Shown here in pieces: positions 1 to 8,152 of a stretch of DNA of 64,000 bases; the first letter of the stretch is position 1, and every line of letters starts with the position of its first letter. Source of the stretch: Campylobacter concisus (GTDB taxonomy: Bacteria > Campylobacterota > Campylobacteria > Campylobacterales > Campylobacteraceae); the NCBI RefSeq assembly GCF_003048405.1, contig NZ_PIQS01000004.1, forward strand, positions 62,001 to 126,000. Direction: 5' to 3'. The position numbers were made by a program, and so were the translations under genes. Below the pieces are notes generated by a model. It was given only the letters and a program-made list of their open reading frames with translations. It was not told where the DNA came from and ran no database searches.

Positions 1-49
1 GTTTTTTACGCAGAGCTTTAGTTTGGAGCTCAGGAGAGATTATGACTAA
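1..49 (+). CDS. 3' end of phage tail protein, gpU-like (partial)
   Basis: Reading from base 2, an open frame enters from the left edge and stops with TAA at 47-49, giving a tail ending ...SLELRRDYD. Its stop overlaps the ATG of the next tail gene, the usual packing of late phage genes. In P2- and Mu-like prophages the gene before X is commonly U, and gpU proteins often end in a similar 'LxLxR' strand, so gpU is the likely identity. Only 15 codons are visible, so this is inference from position. Confidence 0.45.
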   Translation, partial: FFTQSFSLELRRDYD

Positions 50-233
50 AATTTACATAGCTAAGGATAACGATAGGCTCGATACTATCGTTTACGCGCA
101 TTATGGGTATTTAAGATTTTTTGAGCAGGTTTTAGCCCTAAATCCAAAACTAGCCGCTACGCTTAAAGCGGGCGATAGGGTATTTTTGCCCGAGATAAAA
201 GAGAAAGCCAAAGAACAGGCCAAATTATGGTAA
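42..233 (+). CDS. phage tail protein X (LysM-like)
   Basis: 63-residue protein of the P2 gpX / tail protein X family. The pattern 'DRLDTIVYAHYG' near residues 11-22, then 'VLALNPKL' and a C-terminal 'GDRVFLPEI', is the short LysM-like fold of this family, thought to help hold the tail tube or baseplate together. A ribosome site GGAGAG sits 5 bases before the ATG. It overlaps the preceding gene (ATGACTAA) and the following D gene by 7 bases, so the three are translationally coupled late genes. Confidence 0.85.
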   Translation: MTKIYIAKDNDRLDTIVYAHYGYLRFFEQVLALNPKLAATLKAGDRVFLPEIKEKAKEQAKLW

Positions 234-1198
234 AACACCCGAATTTCAAGCTCGAAGCAAACGGCAAAGATATTACGGAGATTATCAAAGCAAATCTCAT
301 CAGTCTAAATTTCGACGACAAGGAAGGCAGCAAAAGCGACGAGATAAGCTTTAGCGTTAGCGGTATATACGCCAAGCCCGTATTCGGAGATAGTCTTAAA
401 CTTTGGCTAGGATATGGGGAGGATCTTTATCTTTGCGGCTCGTTTAGCGTCCAGACCGCAAGCAGAGACTACAAAAACTACGCTACGGAAGTAAGAGCCA
501 CTGCCGTAAACTTCGCAAGCCCTCAAAAAATCAAAAAGCGCAGAAGCTGGGAGAACACCACCGTATTTGAAATAGCAAGAAAAATAGCCGACGAAAATAA
601 ACTTGCCGTAAAAACGTCCGGACAAGATCAAAACATCGCCTCCGTCTTGCAAAACGACGCGGGAGATCTAGATTTCTTGTATGGGCTGTGCTTTGATTAC
701 GGCTTTATCATGGCTGTCAAAAATAACACCATCGTCATAGCCGCAAAAGATGCAAAGGGAGACGAAACGCAAACGTCAAATACCCCTAAAAACGAGAGTT
801 TGCCTAAATTTACCCTAAATTTAGCCGAGCTTTACTCGTTAGAGATTACGGAGGCAAACAGAAACTCTTACGGAGCGGTCATAGTAGAGTGGCAAGACAT
901 AGAAGCGGGTAAAACAAAGAGTATTAAGGTGGGTGCAGGAGATCAAATCTACAAGATGCAAATAGCCCAACCAAAGAGCGACAACGAGGCTTTTAGGCAA
1001 GGCGAAGCAAAGCTAAACGAGCTACAAAAGGGCGGCATAAACGGCAGGTGTAGTTTACCCGGCGCAAATATAGTAGCAGGCGGAAAGCTGAAATTTAGCG
1101 GTATAGCGGGGCTAGAAGCAAACGAATTTAGTATAAAGAGCGCAGGTCATAGATTAAGTACGGATAATTACGAAATAGAGATTGAGTTTGAGGGGTGA
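227..1198 (+). CDS. phage late control protein D / baseplate hub (gpD)
   Basis: 323-residue protein of the P2 gpD / Mu gp44-like hub family. It forms the baseplate hub under the tail spike in contractile-tail phages. Visible family features are the N-terminal strand-rich half with 'GYGEDLYLCGSF', the 'RSWENTTVFEIARKIADENKL' LysM-like helix region near residues 105-125, and the C-terminal repeat-rich part 'GRCSLPGANIVAGGKLKFSGI'. The length is normal and the frame is intact. It overlaps gpX by 7 bases. This is the last intact structural gene before the prophage edge. Confidence 0.88.
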   Translation: MVKHPNFKLEANGKDITEIIKANLISLNFDDKEGSKSDEISFSVSGIYAKPVFGDSLKLWLGYGEDLYLCGSFSVQTASRDYKNYATEVRATAVNFASPQKIKKRRSWENTTVFEIARKIADENKLAVKTSGQDQNIASVLQNDAGDLDFLYGLCFDYGFIMAVKNNTIVIAAKDAKGDETQTSNTPKNESLPKFTLNLAELYSLEITEANRNSYGAVIVEWQDIEAGKTKSIKVGAGDQIYKMQIAQPKSDNEAFRQGEAKLNELQKGGINGRCSLPGANIVAGGKLKFSGIAGLEANEFSIKSAGHRLSTDNYEIEIEFEG

Positions 1199-1263
1199 AA
1201 AATCTCATTTTTTACATTAAGGTTAAAAATGAGAAATTTTTTACAAAAAAAGTGAGACGGGTT

Positions 1264-1668
1264 AAAAACCTGCCTAAATTTGAACTCAGTCTCAACGAGC
1301 TTTTCTCTCTTGAAATCACCGAGGCAAATAGAAATAGTTATACAGCTGTCGTGCTTGAATGACAAGATGTGAGCGAGGGAAAGACAAAGAGTATCAAGGT
1401 AGGAAGTGGCGAGCAGGTCTATAAAATGCAGATCCCACAGCCAAAGAGCGATAATGAAGCCTTCAAACAAGGTGAAAGCAAGCTAAATGAATTGCAACGC
1501 GGCGGTATAAATGGTAGATGCTTGGTACCTGGTGCAAACATAGTAGCAGGCGGAAAGCTAAAATTTAAAGGTATTCCAGGACTACAAAACAATGAATTTA
1601 GCATTAAAAGCGTGGAGCATAGGCTGACAAGCAAAGACTATACATGTGATGTGGAGTTTGAGGGGTGA
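1264..1668 (+). pseudogene. truncated second copy of gpD C-terminus with in-frame stop
   Basis: From about 1264 the translation matches the C-terminal ~135 residues of the intact gpD next door (PKF.L.L.EL.SLEITEANRNSY...GGINGRC.VPGANIVAGGKLKF.GI). There is no 5' part. A TGA at 1360-1362 stands where the intact copy has a Trp codon (VEWQD versus VLE*QD). The rest is open to a TGA at 1666-1668. The DNA is clearly diverged from the neighbouring copy at third positions, so it looks like a leftover of a related phage rather than a fresh tandem duplication. It cannot make a full hub protein; a short product from the ATG at 1369 is possible but unlikely. Confidence 0.85.
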
Positions 1669-1728
1669 GGCCTGTAACCACTTCTTGCTTTTTAAAGTAT
1701 AGCTAAAATAAGAAAAAGAAAAACAAGG

Positions 1729-2712
1729 TTAGTTATATTCAAAAACTTTATCAGTAAGCAAAGAATCAGGATTTTTTAGCCTACGTGCTGTAACGTCATC
1801 TCTTAATTCCAAAAATTTAATAAGTTCTTTATCCAGTTCTTTTTCGTAAAATTGTCTATTAATTTGAATGGCACCAGATAAACTATAATTTTTTCCATCA
1901 GTACCGGTACGAAATAGTGGTAACAAAACTTTCTGAGCTACTATTATTTGCCAGTGATAATACATTATCCCCTTATGTACATATACGTCGGACCATTTTA
2001 TAATTTTATTAAGAATAGAAAATTCTATTGGAAATTTTATATTTTTTCTATTATTTTTTATAAAATTAAAAATTTCATCCATTTTAAATTTTTGCTCTTT
2101 GCCATCTTTATCTACAAAAGCGATTATTCCTAATGCTCTTAAAATAGCGACCTCTATTGCTTGTCTTATCAGAAATACAGATGCTGACGAATAAGATATA
2201 CCACTATAGTCAACTAGTCTCCTTACAATATTCTTTGACGTACTAAAAATCTCTCTTCCGCAAAAAAGTCTTCTTCTTCCGCTCTTTGTTGTTTGTGGAT
2301 TTTGAAATATTATTTCTTCTATTTGCCACATCACTTCATTAATATCCAGTATTATGTCGTTAAGTAACGCCAATAAACCCTTAACGTAATTATTACTATT
2401 TGCTTTTATGTTGCTACCGTCTTTATCCTCCTGGCATATTCTTTTTAGGTCAGACTTTACTTCTTCTATAGTGATACTCATAGCTAAAACATGCATTTTG
2501 TAATTATCTCTTGTAATGTCTGAGAAAATTTGTTCTGATATATGTTCTAATGGATATTCTTTTGTAATTCTATATTTTGACTTTATACTAGATAGCCATT
2601 GTAAGTAGATGTCTATTTCATCTAAAATTTGCTTTAGAGAGACTTCATGTTTATTGCCCAACAACAATTTTAAGGTTGATTCTATTTGTCTATATTTTTC
2701 AATATTTTCCAT
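1729..2712 (-). CDS. hypothetical prophage-end cargo protein
   Basis: 327-residue protein that I do not recognise. It is soluble, with no signal peptide or membrane segment. The N-terminal ~150 residues are helical and charged. The part around residues 175-195 (SSASVFLIRQAIEVAILRAL) followed near 245-265 by 'WSDVYVHKGIMYYHW' loosely recalls helical HEPN/DUF4145-like domains, but this is a weak impression. Its base composition is lower in GC than the tail genes, it is on the opposite strand, and it lies alone between the tail module and the prophage terminus. That is the usual place for lysogenic-conversion or defence cargo. No partner gene is visible. Confidence 0.6.
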   Translation of the reverse strand: MENIEKYRQIESTLKLLLGNKHEVSLKQILDEIDIYLQWLSSIKSKYRITKEYPLEHISEQIFSDITRDNYKMHVLAMSITIEEVKSDLKRICQEDKDGSNIKANSNNYVKGLLALLNDIILDINEVMWQIEEIIFQNPQTTKSGRRRLFCGREIFSTSKNIVRRLVDYSGISYSSASVFLIRQAIEVAILRALGIIAFVDKDGKEQKFKMDEIFNFIKNNRKNIKFPIEFSILNKIIKWSDVYVHKGIMYYHWQIIVAQKVLLPLFRTGTDGKNYSLSGAIQINRQFYEKELDKELIKFLELRDDVTARRLKNPDSLLTDKVFEYN

Positions 2713-2811
2713 AAGTCATCTTTTCTTATATGTATGTTTGGTTTATGCTATTATATCTATATTTAAAGAGTGTTTAAATGTCCTTTAACAAATGTAGACG
2801 GCTTTAGAGTC

Positions 2812-2898
2812 ATCTTGTATTTAAAATGATAGTAGAAAGATAAGTTGATTGAACTCTCGCTCTCATTTTAAATGCAAGATACTCTCATTTTAAATGCA
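2812..2898 (-). repeat. putative Mu-like right end with 22-bp tandem end-binding sites
   Basis: Read on the reverse strand from 2898, the sequence TGCATTTAAAATGAGAG occurs twice at 22-base spacing (forward coordinates 2883-2898 and 2861-2876). A third, opposite-facing copy with one mismatch lies at 2812-2829. Mu-type prophages end in 5'-TG and carry ~22-bp transposase sites in tandem just inside the right end, so base 2898 is a good candidate for the terminus. The coding frame of the split phosphoethanolamine transferase gene resumes exactly at 2899. The left end lies outside the window, so this is inference from repeat layout. Confidence 0.6.
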
Positions 2899-3981
2899 CG
2901 CCGATACATATTTTCATTAACGCCTAAAATTTTTATACCATTTTTTAGAGAACACTCGAATTTAAGAACCGGCATTGCTACCATACTATCCCGCCTACTC
3001 GGCTGCAAAGCTAGTAAAATCGATCACACAAAAACCACTACCTTTTACTTATGTAGCAGATGATGCGGTACTAGCTGATGATAAAAAGAAAATTTTAGTT
3101 TTGATAGCTGGCGAGACGCAAAGAAGCAGAAACTACTCACTAAATGGCTACACCAAAATGATACGAATAAATTTACTAAACAAAAAGGTGTGGTAAGTTT
3201 TACAAATTTCTACTCATGTGGAACAGCCACAGAGACTAGTGTACCTTGCCTATCTTCAGACTTAAAGCGAGAAAATTTTAGTAACCGTGAAGCAAAAGCT
3301 CGAGAAAATTTAGTTGATATCATCAATAAACTTGGCATAAAAACATACTTTTTTGGCAACAATAGTGGCAGCTGCGAAAAAAATAGGAGTAGTGGTTTGC
3401 GACAATCTTGATCAAAACCATACTTCAGATCACAGAGCAGAAGGTTTTGACGAAGTGATATTTGATGAGGCAAAAAGGTCATCGAAGATGCAAATTCCAC
3501 CACCTTTATCGTGCTACATCTGCAAGGCTCGCACGGCCCTATCTACTACAAAGGCTACCCAAGCAAATTTAAAGAATTTACCCCAACTTGCGATACTGCC
3601 GAGCTAAACAAATGTACACCAGAAGAGATAGCAAACACCTACGACAGCACCATTTTATACGAGGACTATCTACAAAGCGAGCCGATAAATGCCCTTGAAG
3701 CAAGAAAAGATAAATTTGAAGTCACTATGTTCTTTTTCTCAGATCACGGGGAGAGCCTAGGCGAAAATGGCATATATTTACATGGTCTGCCATATTCTAT
3801 CGCTCCAGATGAGCAAAAACACATCCCAGCCATCATCTTTTCAAGCGATAGTGAGCTTTTAAAAAGGCTAAAAACTAGGAGAGATGAGAGCCTTTCACAT
3901 GATTTTATATTTAGCTCAGTTCTTGGATATTTTGGGGTAAAAACTAAGGCTTATGAGCCAGAATTTGATATTTTTAGGTAG
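2899..3981 (+). pseudogene. phosphoethanolamine transferase (EptA/EptC family), 5'-truncated and frameshifted
   Basis: The pieces spell out the periplasmic sulfatase-like domain of EptA/EptC enzymes, which add phosphoethanolamine to lipid A (and, for EptC, to the flagellar rod). They include 'IAGETQRSRNYSLNGY', the nucleophile region 'CGTATETSVPC', 'LQGSHGPIYYKGYP', 'YDSTILYEDYL' and the metal-site 'FFFSDHGESLGENGIYLHG'. The N-terminal membrane domain is missing. Reading needs frame changes near 2972, in the A-run near 3157, in the A-run near 3377 and in the A-run near 3475. The last 156 residues are open to TAG at 3979-3981. The 5' half is predicted to lie on the far side of the prophage. 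Confidence 0.85.
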
Positions 3982-3991
3982 TAAATTTAAA

Positions 3992-4020
3992 GCCAGCCTA
4001 GGCAAGAGCCTGAAGCTGGC
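3992..4020. terminator. hairpin between convergent genes
   Basis: GCCAGC (3992-3997) pairs with GCTGGC (4015-4020), and inside it AGGC (4000-4003) pairs with GCCT (4008-4011) around the loop AAGA. It lies in the 46-base gap between the end of the ept remnant and the end of glyS, so it can serve glyS from the other strand. T-runs on either side are poor. Confidence 0.6.
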
Positions 4021-4027
4021 GTAAAAT

Positions 4028-6046
4028 TTAAAAGCTGATCTCTTTTATGTCAGCTACTTTTAGTATCTCACTATAAATTTGACCGATGATCGCGACGCGA
4101 TTGTTTCGCACTTTCTCATTTTCAACATTTATCATAACTTTGTCAAAAAACTCATCGATCTGCGGTTTTAGAGCAAATAGCGCTTTTAGCCTTGGCTCGT
4201 ATGCTAGGCTCTTATCAACCGCCTTAAACGCATTATTTAGGGCTTTTTCAGCATCTATCTCAAAGAGGCTCTCATTGACCTTGCTAAATTTATCGTCTTT
4301 GATGATATTTGCAAGGCGCTTAAATGTAGAGAAATTCTCTCTAAAGCTTGGCTCGCTAGAAATTTTAGCAAGTGCTTCTATCATCTTTGTTAGCTCCAAG
4401 ATATCCTTTTCGCCGCTTTTTATGCACGCTTTTACGATAGAAGCGTTTGCGTCAAAGAAGGTGTAGAGCCTATCAAGGATGAAATTTATAAGCACTTCAA
4501 CGTCAAATTTCTTATACTCTTTTGCGATATCTTCTAAAATTTCTTTTACGTTAAATTTCAAATTATGTGCCAAAACGATCTTTATCACGCCATTTGCCGC
4601 ACGTCTTAGAGCGTATGGATCTTTGGTGCCGCTTGGGATTTTACCGATACTAAAGAGCCCCATTAACGTATCAAGCTTATTTGAAAGCGCCACAACCGAG
4701 CTAAAGACCTTGCTTGGGCACTCCGCCTCCTCGCCGTCTGGCAAATACTGCTCTTTTATGGCTAAAACGACATCTTTATCCTCGTTTTTTGCCTTTGCGT
4801 AGTAAGCGCCCATGATGCCTTGAAGCTCGGTAAACTCATAAACCATCTGAGTTGTAAGATCAGCCTTGCTTAGCATCACAGCTCGCTCAAGCTTAGCCGC
4901 GTACTCGCCAGCTTCTTTTTTGAGTAGCTCATCATAGTTGCTAGCAAGCTTTTTAGCTACTTTTAGCTCTCTAAGCTCTTTTTCGTAGATGCTTCCAAGC
5001 TCTTTTAGATAAGTTATATTTTTTAGTTTTTCTGGACCAAATTCGTGTGCTAGGTCGCTTTGCCAAAAGAACATCGCATCACTCAGCCTTGCTCTTAGCA
5101 CCTTTTCGTTGCCCTTAATGATGAGCGAATAGTCCTGCGTTATGGCGTTACTAACGACTACAAAGCCATTTGCGAGCTTATTATCTTTAAAGACTGGGAA
5201 GTAGCGCTGATTTTCTTTCATGGAAGTGATGATGACCTCGCTTGGCACCTCCAAAAATTCCTCTTCAAACGAGCCAAGAAGTGCTGTCGGATACTCAGTG
5301 ATCGCCACGACTTCAGCTAACAAGTCTTTATCGATTTCGATCTTTAGCCCGCTTTTTTGGCTAATTTTTTCAAACTCAACAAGGATTATTTTCTCTCTCT
5401 CATCCGCTTCAAGCACGACACCACGGCTCTTTGAGCCTTCAAAATACTCTTTTATATTTAAAATTTTTATCTTGTCATAGCTAATGCTTCTATGCGGATA
5501 GGTTGAATCACCGCTCTCTATGCCAAATTTATTAAATTTTATGACCTCATCGCCAAGTAAACACAAAAACGATCTTATCGGGCGGATAAACTCGAACTCG
5601 CCGTTGCCCCAGCGCATAGACTTGCCAAAATTTAGGCTCTTTAAAAACTCCTCAACCATGTCACCCATTATCTTGGCAACCAGCTCGCCTTTTACCTCTT
5701 TTTCGTAGTAAAGCACCTCTTTCCCGTCTATCTCTTTAAATTTAAGCTCACTTTCATCTATGCCGCATTTATTTGCAAAGCTAAGCGCAGCCTTTGTGAA
5801 AGCTCCGTCTTTTAGTGCCACTTGCTTTGGTGCACCGATAAAGCTAGCCACACTATCTGGCTGAGCTAGTGGGAATTTCTCATGGAAAAAGACTAAACGA
5901 CGCGGCGTATAATAAAATTTAAAAGGACTTACAAGATTATATTTTTCAAGAACAGCCTGCCATTTAGCATTGATATTTGGCAGCTCCCTTAAAAACGGTA
6001 TCGCTGGAAGCTCTTCAACTCCGATCTCTAATAATAACTCTTTCAT
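4028..6046 (-). CDS. glyS: glycyl-tRNA synthetase beta subunit
   Basis: 672 residues, normal for the beta chain of the bacterial alpha2-beta2 glycyl-tRNA synthetase, which charges tRNA-Gly together with the alpha chain GlyQ (not in the window). It opens with the family start 'LLLEIGVEELPAIPF' and has 'YTPRRLVFF', 'NGEFEFIRPIRSFLCLLG', 'SMKENQRYFPVFKDNKL' and 'DPYALRRAANGV'. The ATG shares bases with the TGA of the small gene just upstream (ATGA), so translation is coupled. It is the last gene of a long reverse-strand run that starts at leuD. Confidence 0.97.
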   Translation of the reverse strand: MKELLLEIGVEELPAIPFLRELPNINAKWQAVLEKYNLVSPFKFYYTPRRLVFFHEKFPLAQPDSVASFIGAPKQVALKDGAFTKAALSFANKCGIDESELKFKEIDGKEVLYYEKEVKGELVAKIMGDMVEEFLKSLNFGKSMRWGNGEFEFIRPIRSFLCLLGDEVIKFNKFGIESGDSTYPHRSISYDKIKILNIKEYFEGSKSRGVVLEADEREKIILVEFEKISQKSGLKIEIDKDLLAEVVAITEYPTALLGSFEEEFLEVPSEVIITSMKENQRYFPVFKDNKLANGFVVVSNAITQDYSLIIKGNEKVLRARLSDAMFFWQSDLAHEFGPEKLKNITYLKELGSIYEKELRELKVAKKLASNYDELLKKEAGEYAAKLERAVMLSKADLTTQMVYEFTELQGIMGAYYAKAKNEDKDVVLAIKEQYLPDGEEAECPSKVFSSVVALSNKLDTLMGLFSIGKIPSGTKDPYALRRAANGVIKIVLAHNLKFNVKEILEDIAKEYKKFDVEVLINFILDRLYTFFDANASIVKACIKSGEKDILELTKMIEALAKISSEPSFRENFSTFKRLANIIKDDKFSKVNESLFEIDAEKALNNAFKAVDKSLAYEPRLKALFALKPQIDEFFDKVMINVENEKVRNNRVAIIGQIYSEILKVADIKEISF

Positions 6047-6195
6047 ATTTCACTCTTTTTATTAAAATTTTCTCTTTTTTCTCTTACCATTTTTCTTACT
6101 CTCTCCTTTTCCTGCGACTGTAAAATGACGCCTCTTATCATAAAAATAAGAAATAAAACAAACGCCGTAATCATAAAAATATCTAAAATTTGCAC
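6043..6195 (-). CDS. small single-span membrane protein, 50 residues
   Basis: A short frame not usually called: it starts with GTG at 6195, four bases after the upstream nuclease stop, with GGAG 6 bases before the start. It ends in TGA at 6043-6045, overlapping the glyS ATG. The protein begins 'MQILDIFMITAFVLFLIFMIRG', one hydrophobic helix, followed by a highly charged tail rich in Lys, Arg and Glu (QEKERVRKMVREKRENFNKK). Tight coupling on both sides and the sensible topology support it as a real gene. Function unknown; an inner-membrane microprotein is the best description. Confidence 0.75.
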   Translation of the reverse strand: MQILDIFMITAFVLFLIFMIRGVILQSQEKERVRKMVREKRENFNKKSEI

Positions 6196-6198
6196 TCT

Positions 6199-7602
6199 CT
6201 ACTCCACAACGATTTGGTTTTCTCTCTTATAAATTTTAACTCTCACATTTTCAAAACTATACTCGCCATCTTTTAGCTTTTTCTTACTATAAACTCTGAT
6301 CTTACCGTATGGTGTATGCAGGTAACCTCTCTCTAGTCTGCCAGAAATTTTAGCAAAGACATCTCCACTTCTAGCTTCGCTTAATTGCGATGCATCTAGT
6401 AAATTTTCGCTAATATCTTTTGTGCCGTGCTCATTTATGATCTCATAAGAGCTGACTTCAAGCGCATCTTTATAAATTTTCATTCGCCTTACTAAAATAT
6501 CTAGCTCTTCGCCTACAATAACGCTATTTTTAGGATCATAAACATAAATTCCGCGGTGATTTTTCGAGATAATAAAGCCATGCTTATCTTTTAGGATAAT
6601 AACCGCTTTTTCAATCACTGCTGGCACTGCCTCTGGATGATCAAAAAGCGTATCTACATCAGCCGTCTTATAGTCTTGTTCGCTTGTTTTTTTATTGGCT
6701 TTATTTTCATCTTTTTTAAAAATTTTACTTACAAAGCCTTTTTTTACTGGGCTTGGATCAGTTGAAATTTTAAATTTTAACGCAAAATGATCTGAGTAAA
6801 GGTCGCTCTTTGCAAAGCCTTTTTCATCGACTGCAAAGCTTGGTTTAAAGACTTCAAAACTACCACTAACATAGCTTAGATCGCCATTTTCCATAAAACT
6901 AGGTGAAAGTAAAACATGATCGATCGCTCTTTTTTTGCCATGTACTGCATGAGAATATCTATCCTTTGGCTCAAGCTCTTTATAGAGATCATAAAAATTT
7001 CTCGTTGCAATGATGTCATTTAGGATGGATTTTTGTCCAAAGGGCGAGTTAAAATCACCCAAAATAATTGCGTTTTTCTCTTTACCTAGAGCCGTTCTTA
7101 ACGTTTTTTCAGCCTTTTTTTGCATATTTATGCCATTTTTATAAGTTGGAAAGTGATTTACAAATATGCTAAATTTCTTACCTTCTGTCTCAAAAATAAC
7201 CTTTAAAATATTTCTCGTCTTTACATTTGGAACTTTAAAAATTTCACTGCCACTTGGCTGTAACTTTGAAATAAGCCCAAGCCCAACAGGCGAGTTTTTC
7301 TCCTTTGTAAAGCTTATAAATTTATACTCGCTATCACTTACCAGAGCTTTTAAAACCTGCTCATTTTCGATCTCCTGAAGTGCGATAATGTCTGTATTTA
7401 GTGCATTTATGACTTGTCTTGTTCTTTGTAGTTTTGAATCAGCCGCCTCGCAGTCCCATTTAGATACACCTACTTTAAAATCAAGATACTCGCTACCATC
7501 ATCTTTGCAATCAAATAAATTTTGCACATTATAAGTTGCGATGCTAATTTCACTCGCAAATGCCACTAAAATGGTAAAAACCAAAGCAAAAACTACTCTC
7601 AA
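6199..7602 (-). CDS. exported endonuclease/exonuclease/phosphatase-family protein
   Basis: 467 residues with a signal peptide (MRVVFALVFTILVAFAS). Residues ~20-275 form an EEP (DNase I-like) domain: 'ATYNVQNLF', 'DIIALQEIEN' (metal-binding Glu), 'NHFPTYKNG', 'ILGDFNSPFG' and the final 'DHFALKF'. A linker rich in Lys then leads to a ~130-residue C-terminal part with two strand-rich blocks, 'HRGIYVYDPKN' and 'YLHTPYGKIRVYSKKKL', that look like an OB-type nucleic-acid or surface-binding module. A secreted or periplasmic nuclease is likely. It overlaps trmL by ATGA. Confidence 0.82.
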   Translation of the reverse strand: MRVVFALVFTILVAFASEISIATYNVQNLFDCKDDGSEYLDFKVGVSKWDCEAADSKLQRTRQVINALNTDIIALQEIENEQVLKALVSDSEYKFISFTKEKNSPVGLGLISKLQPSGSEIFKVPNVKTRNILKVIFETEGKKFSIFVNHFPTYKNGINMQKKAEKTLRTALGKEKNAIILGDFNSPFGQKSILNDIIATRNFYDLYKELEPKDRYSHAVHGKKRAIDHVLLSPSFMENGDLSYVSGSFEVFKPSFAVDEKGFAKSDLYSDHFALKFKISTDPSPVKKGFVSKIFKKDENKANKKTSEQDYKTADVDTLFDHPEAVPAVIEKAVIILKDKHGFIISKNHRGIYVYDPKNSVIVGEELDILVRRMKIYKDALEVSSYEIINEHGTKDISENLLDASQLSEARSGDVFAKISGRLERGYLHTPYGKIRVYSKKKLKDGEYSFENVRVKIYKRENQIVVE

Positions 7603-8078
7603 ATCTCACTCCTAAAGTCAAATTCAGCGATATTTTGCCTGATCGCCTCATAAGCGATAATACCAGCACTCATAGCTAAATTTAAGCTTCTGCCCTCTTT
7701 TCCCATTGGTATGGTTATGGCGTTTTTAAAATTTATATCCATAAATTCTCTTGGCAGCCCAGTACTCTCTCCACCAAAAAATATAAAATCTCCCGGTTTA
7801 AACTCGGCCTCGCAGTAAAGCCTATTTGTCTTTGTAGTAGCGAAGAAAAATCTATCCTTGTGGCTTAAGTTTGCTTCTAAAAATTCTTCCAAACTATCCC
7901 AAATTTTTGGATTTAAATTTTTCCAGTAGTCAAGCCCTGCTCGTCTAACAGCCTTTTCACTCAGATCAAACACAGTGGGCTTAACGATATGTAGCTTTAA
8001 ATTTGCATTAACGCACATTCTACCGATAGCTCCAGTATTTTGCGGTATCTGAGGATGAACCAGGACTATGTTAAACAT
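7599..8078 (-). CDS. trmL: tRNA (cytidine(34)-2'-O)-methyltransferase
   Basis: 159-residue SPOUT methyltransferase of the TrmL group, which 2'-O-methylates the wobble base of certain leucine tRNAs using SAM. The start 'MFNIVLVHPQIPQNTGAIGRMCVN' is the N-terminal signature. 'FGGESTGLPREF', 'IPMGKEGRSLNLAMSAGIIAYEA' form the SAM-binding knot. Its TGA overlaps the nuclease start, and it follows cca by 74 bases. Confidence 0.92.
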   Translation of the reverse strand: MFNIVLVHPQIPQNTGAIGRMCVNANLKLHIVKPTVFDLSEKAVRRAGLDYWKNLNPKIWDSLEEFLEANLSHKDRFFFATTKTNRLYCEAEFKPGDFIFFGGESTGLPREFMDINFKNAITIPMGKEGRSLNLAMSAGIIAYEAIRQNIAEFDFRSEI

Positions 8079-8152
8079 AAGCTTTCTTTGCCTTAAAAAG
8101 TGTTATAAACTAGCCTATTTTAGCCAAAATGGGCTTTTAAGAGTTTTAAAGA

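Noticed and set aside
1369..1668. Intact small phage gene of 99 residues
   Set aside because: It is the 3' part of a gpD copy whose frame continues upstream of the TGA. There is no ribosome site at this ATG.
2861..2898. Short spaced repeats as a CRISPR-like array
   Set aside because: Only two direct copies of 16 bases with 6 bases between them, one inverted copy, no spacers of normal size and no cas genes. A phage end explains them better.
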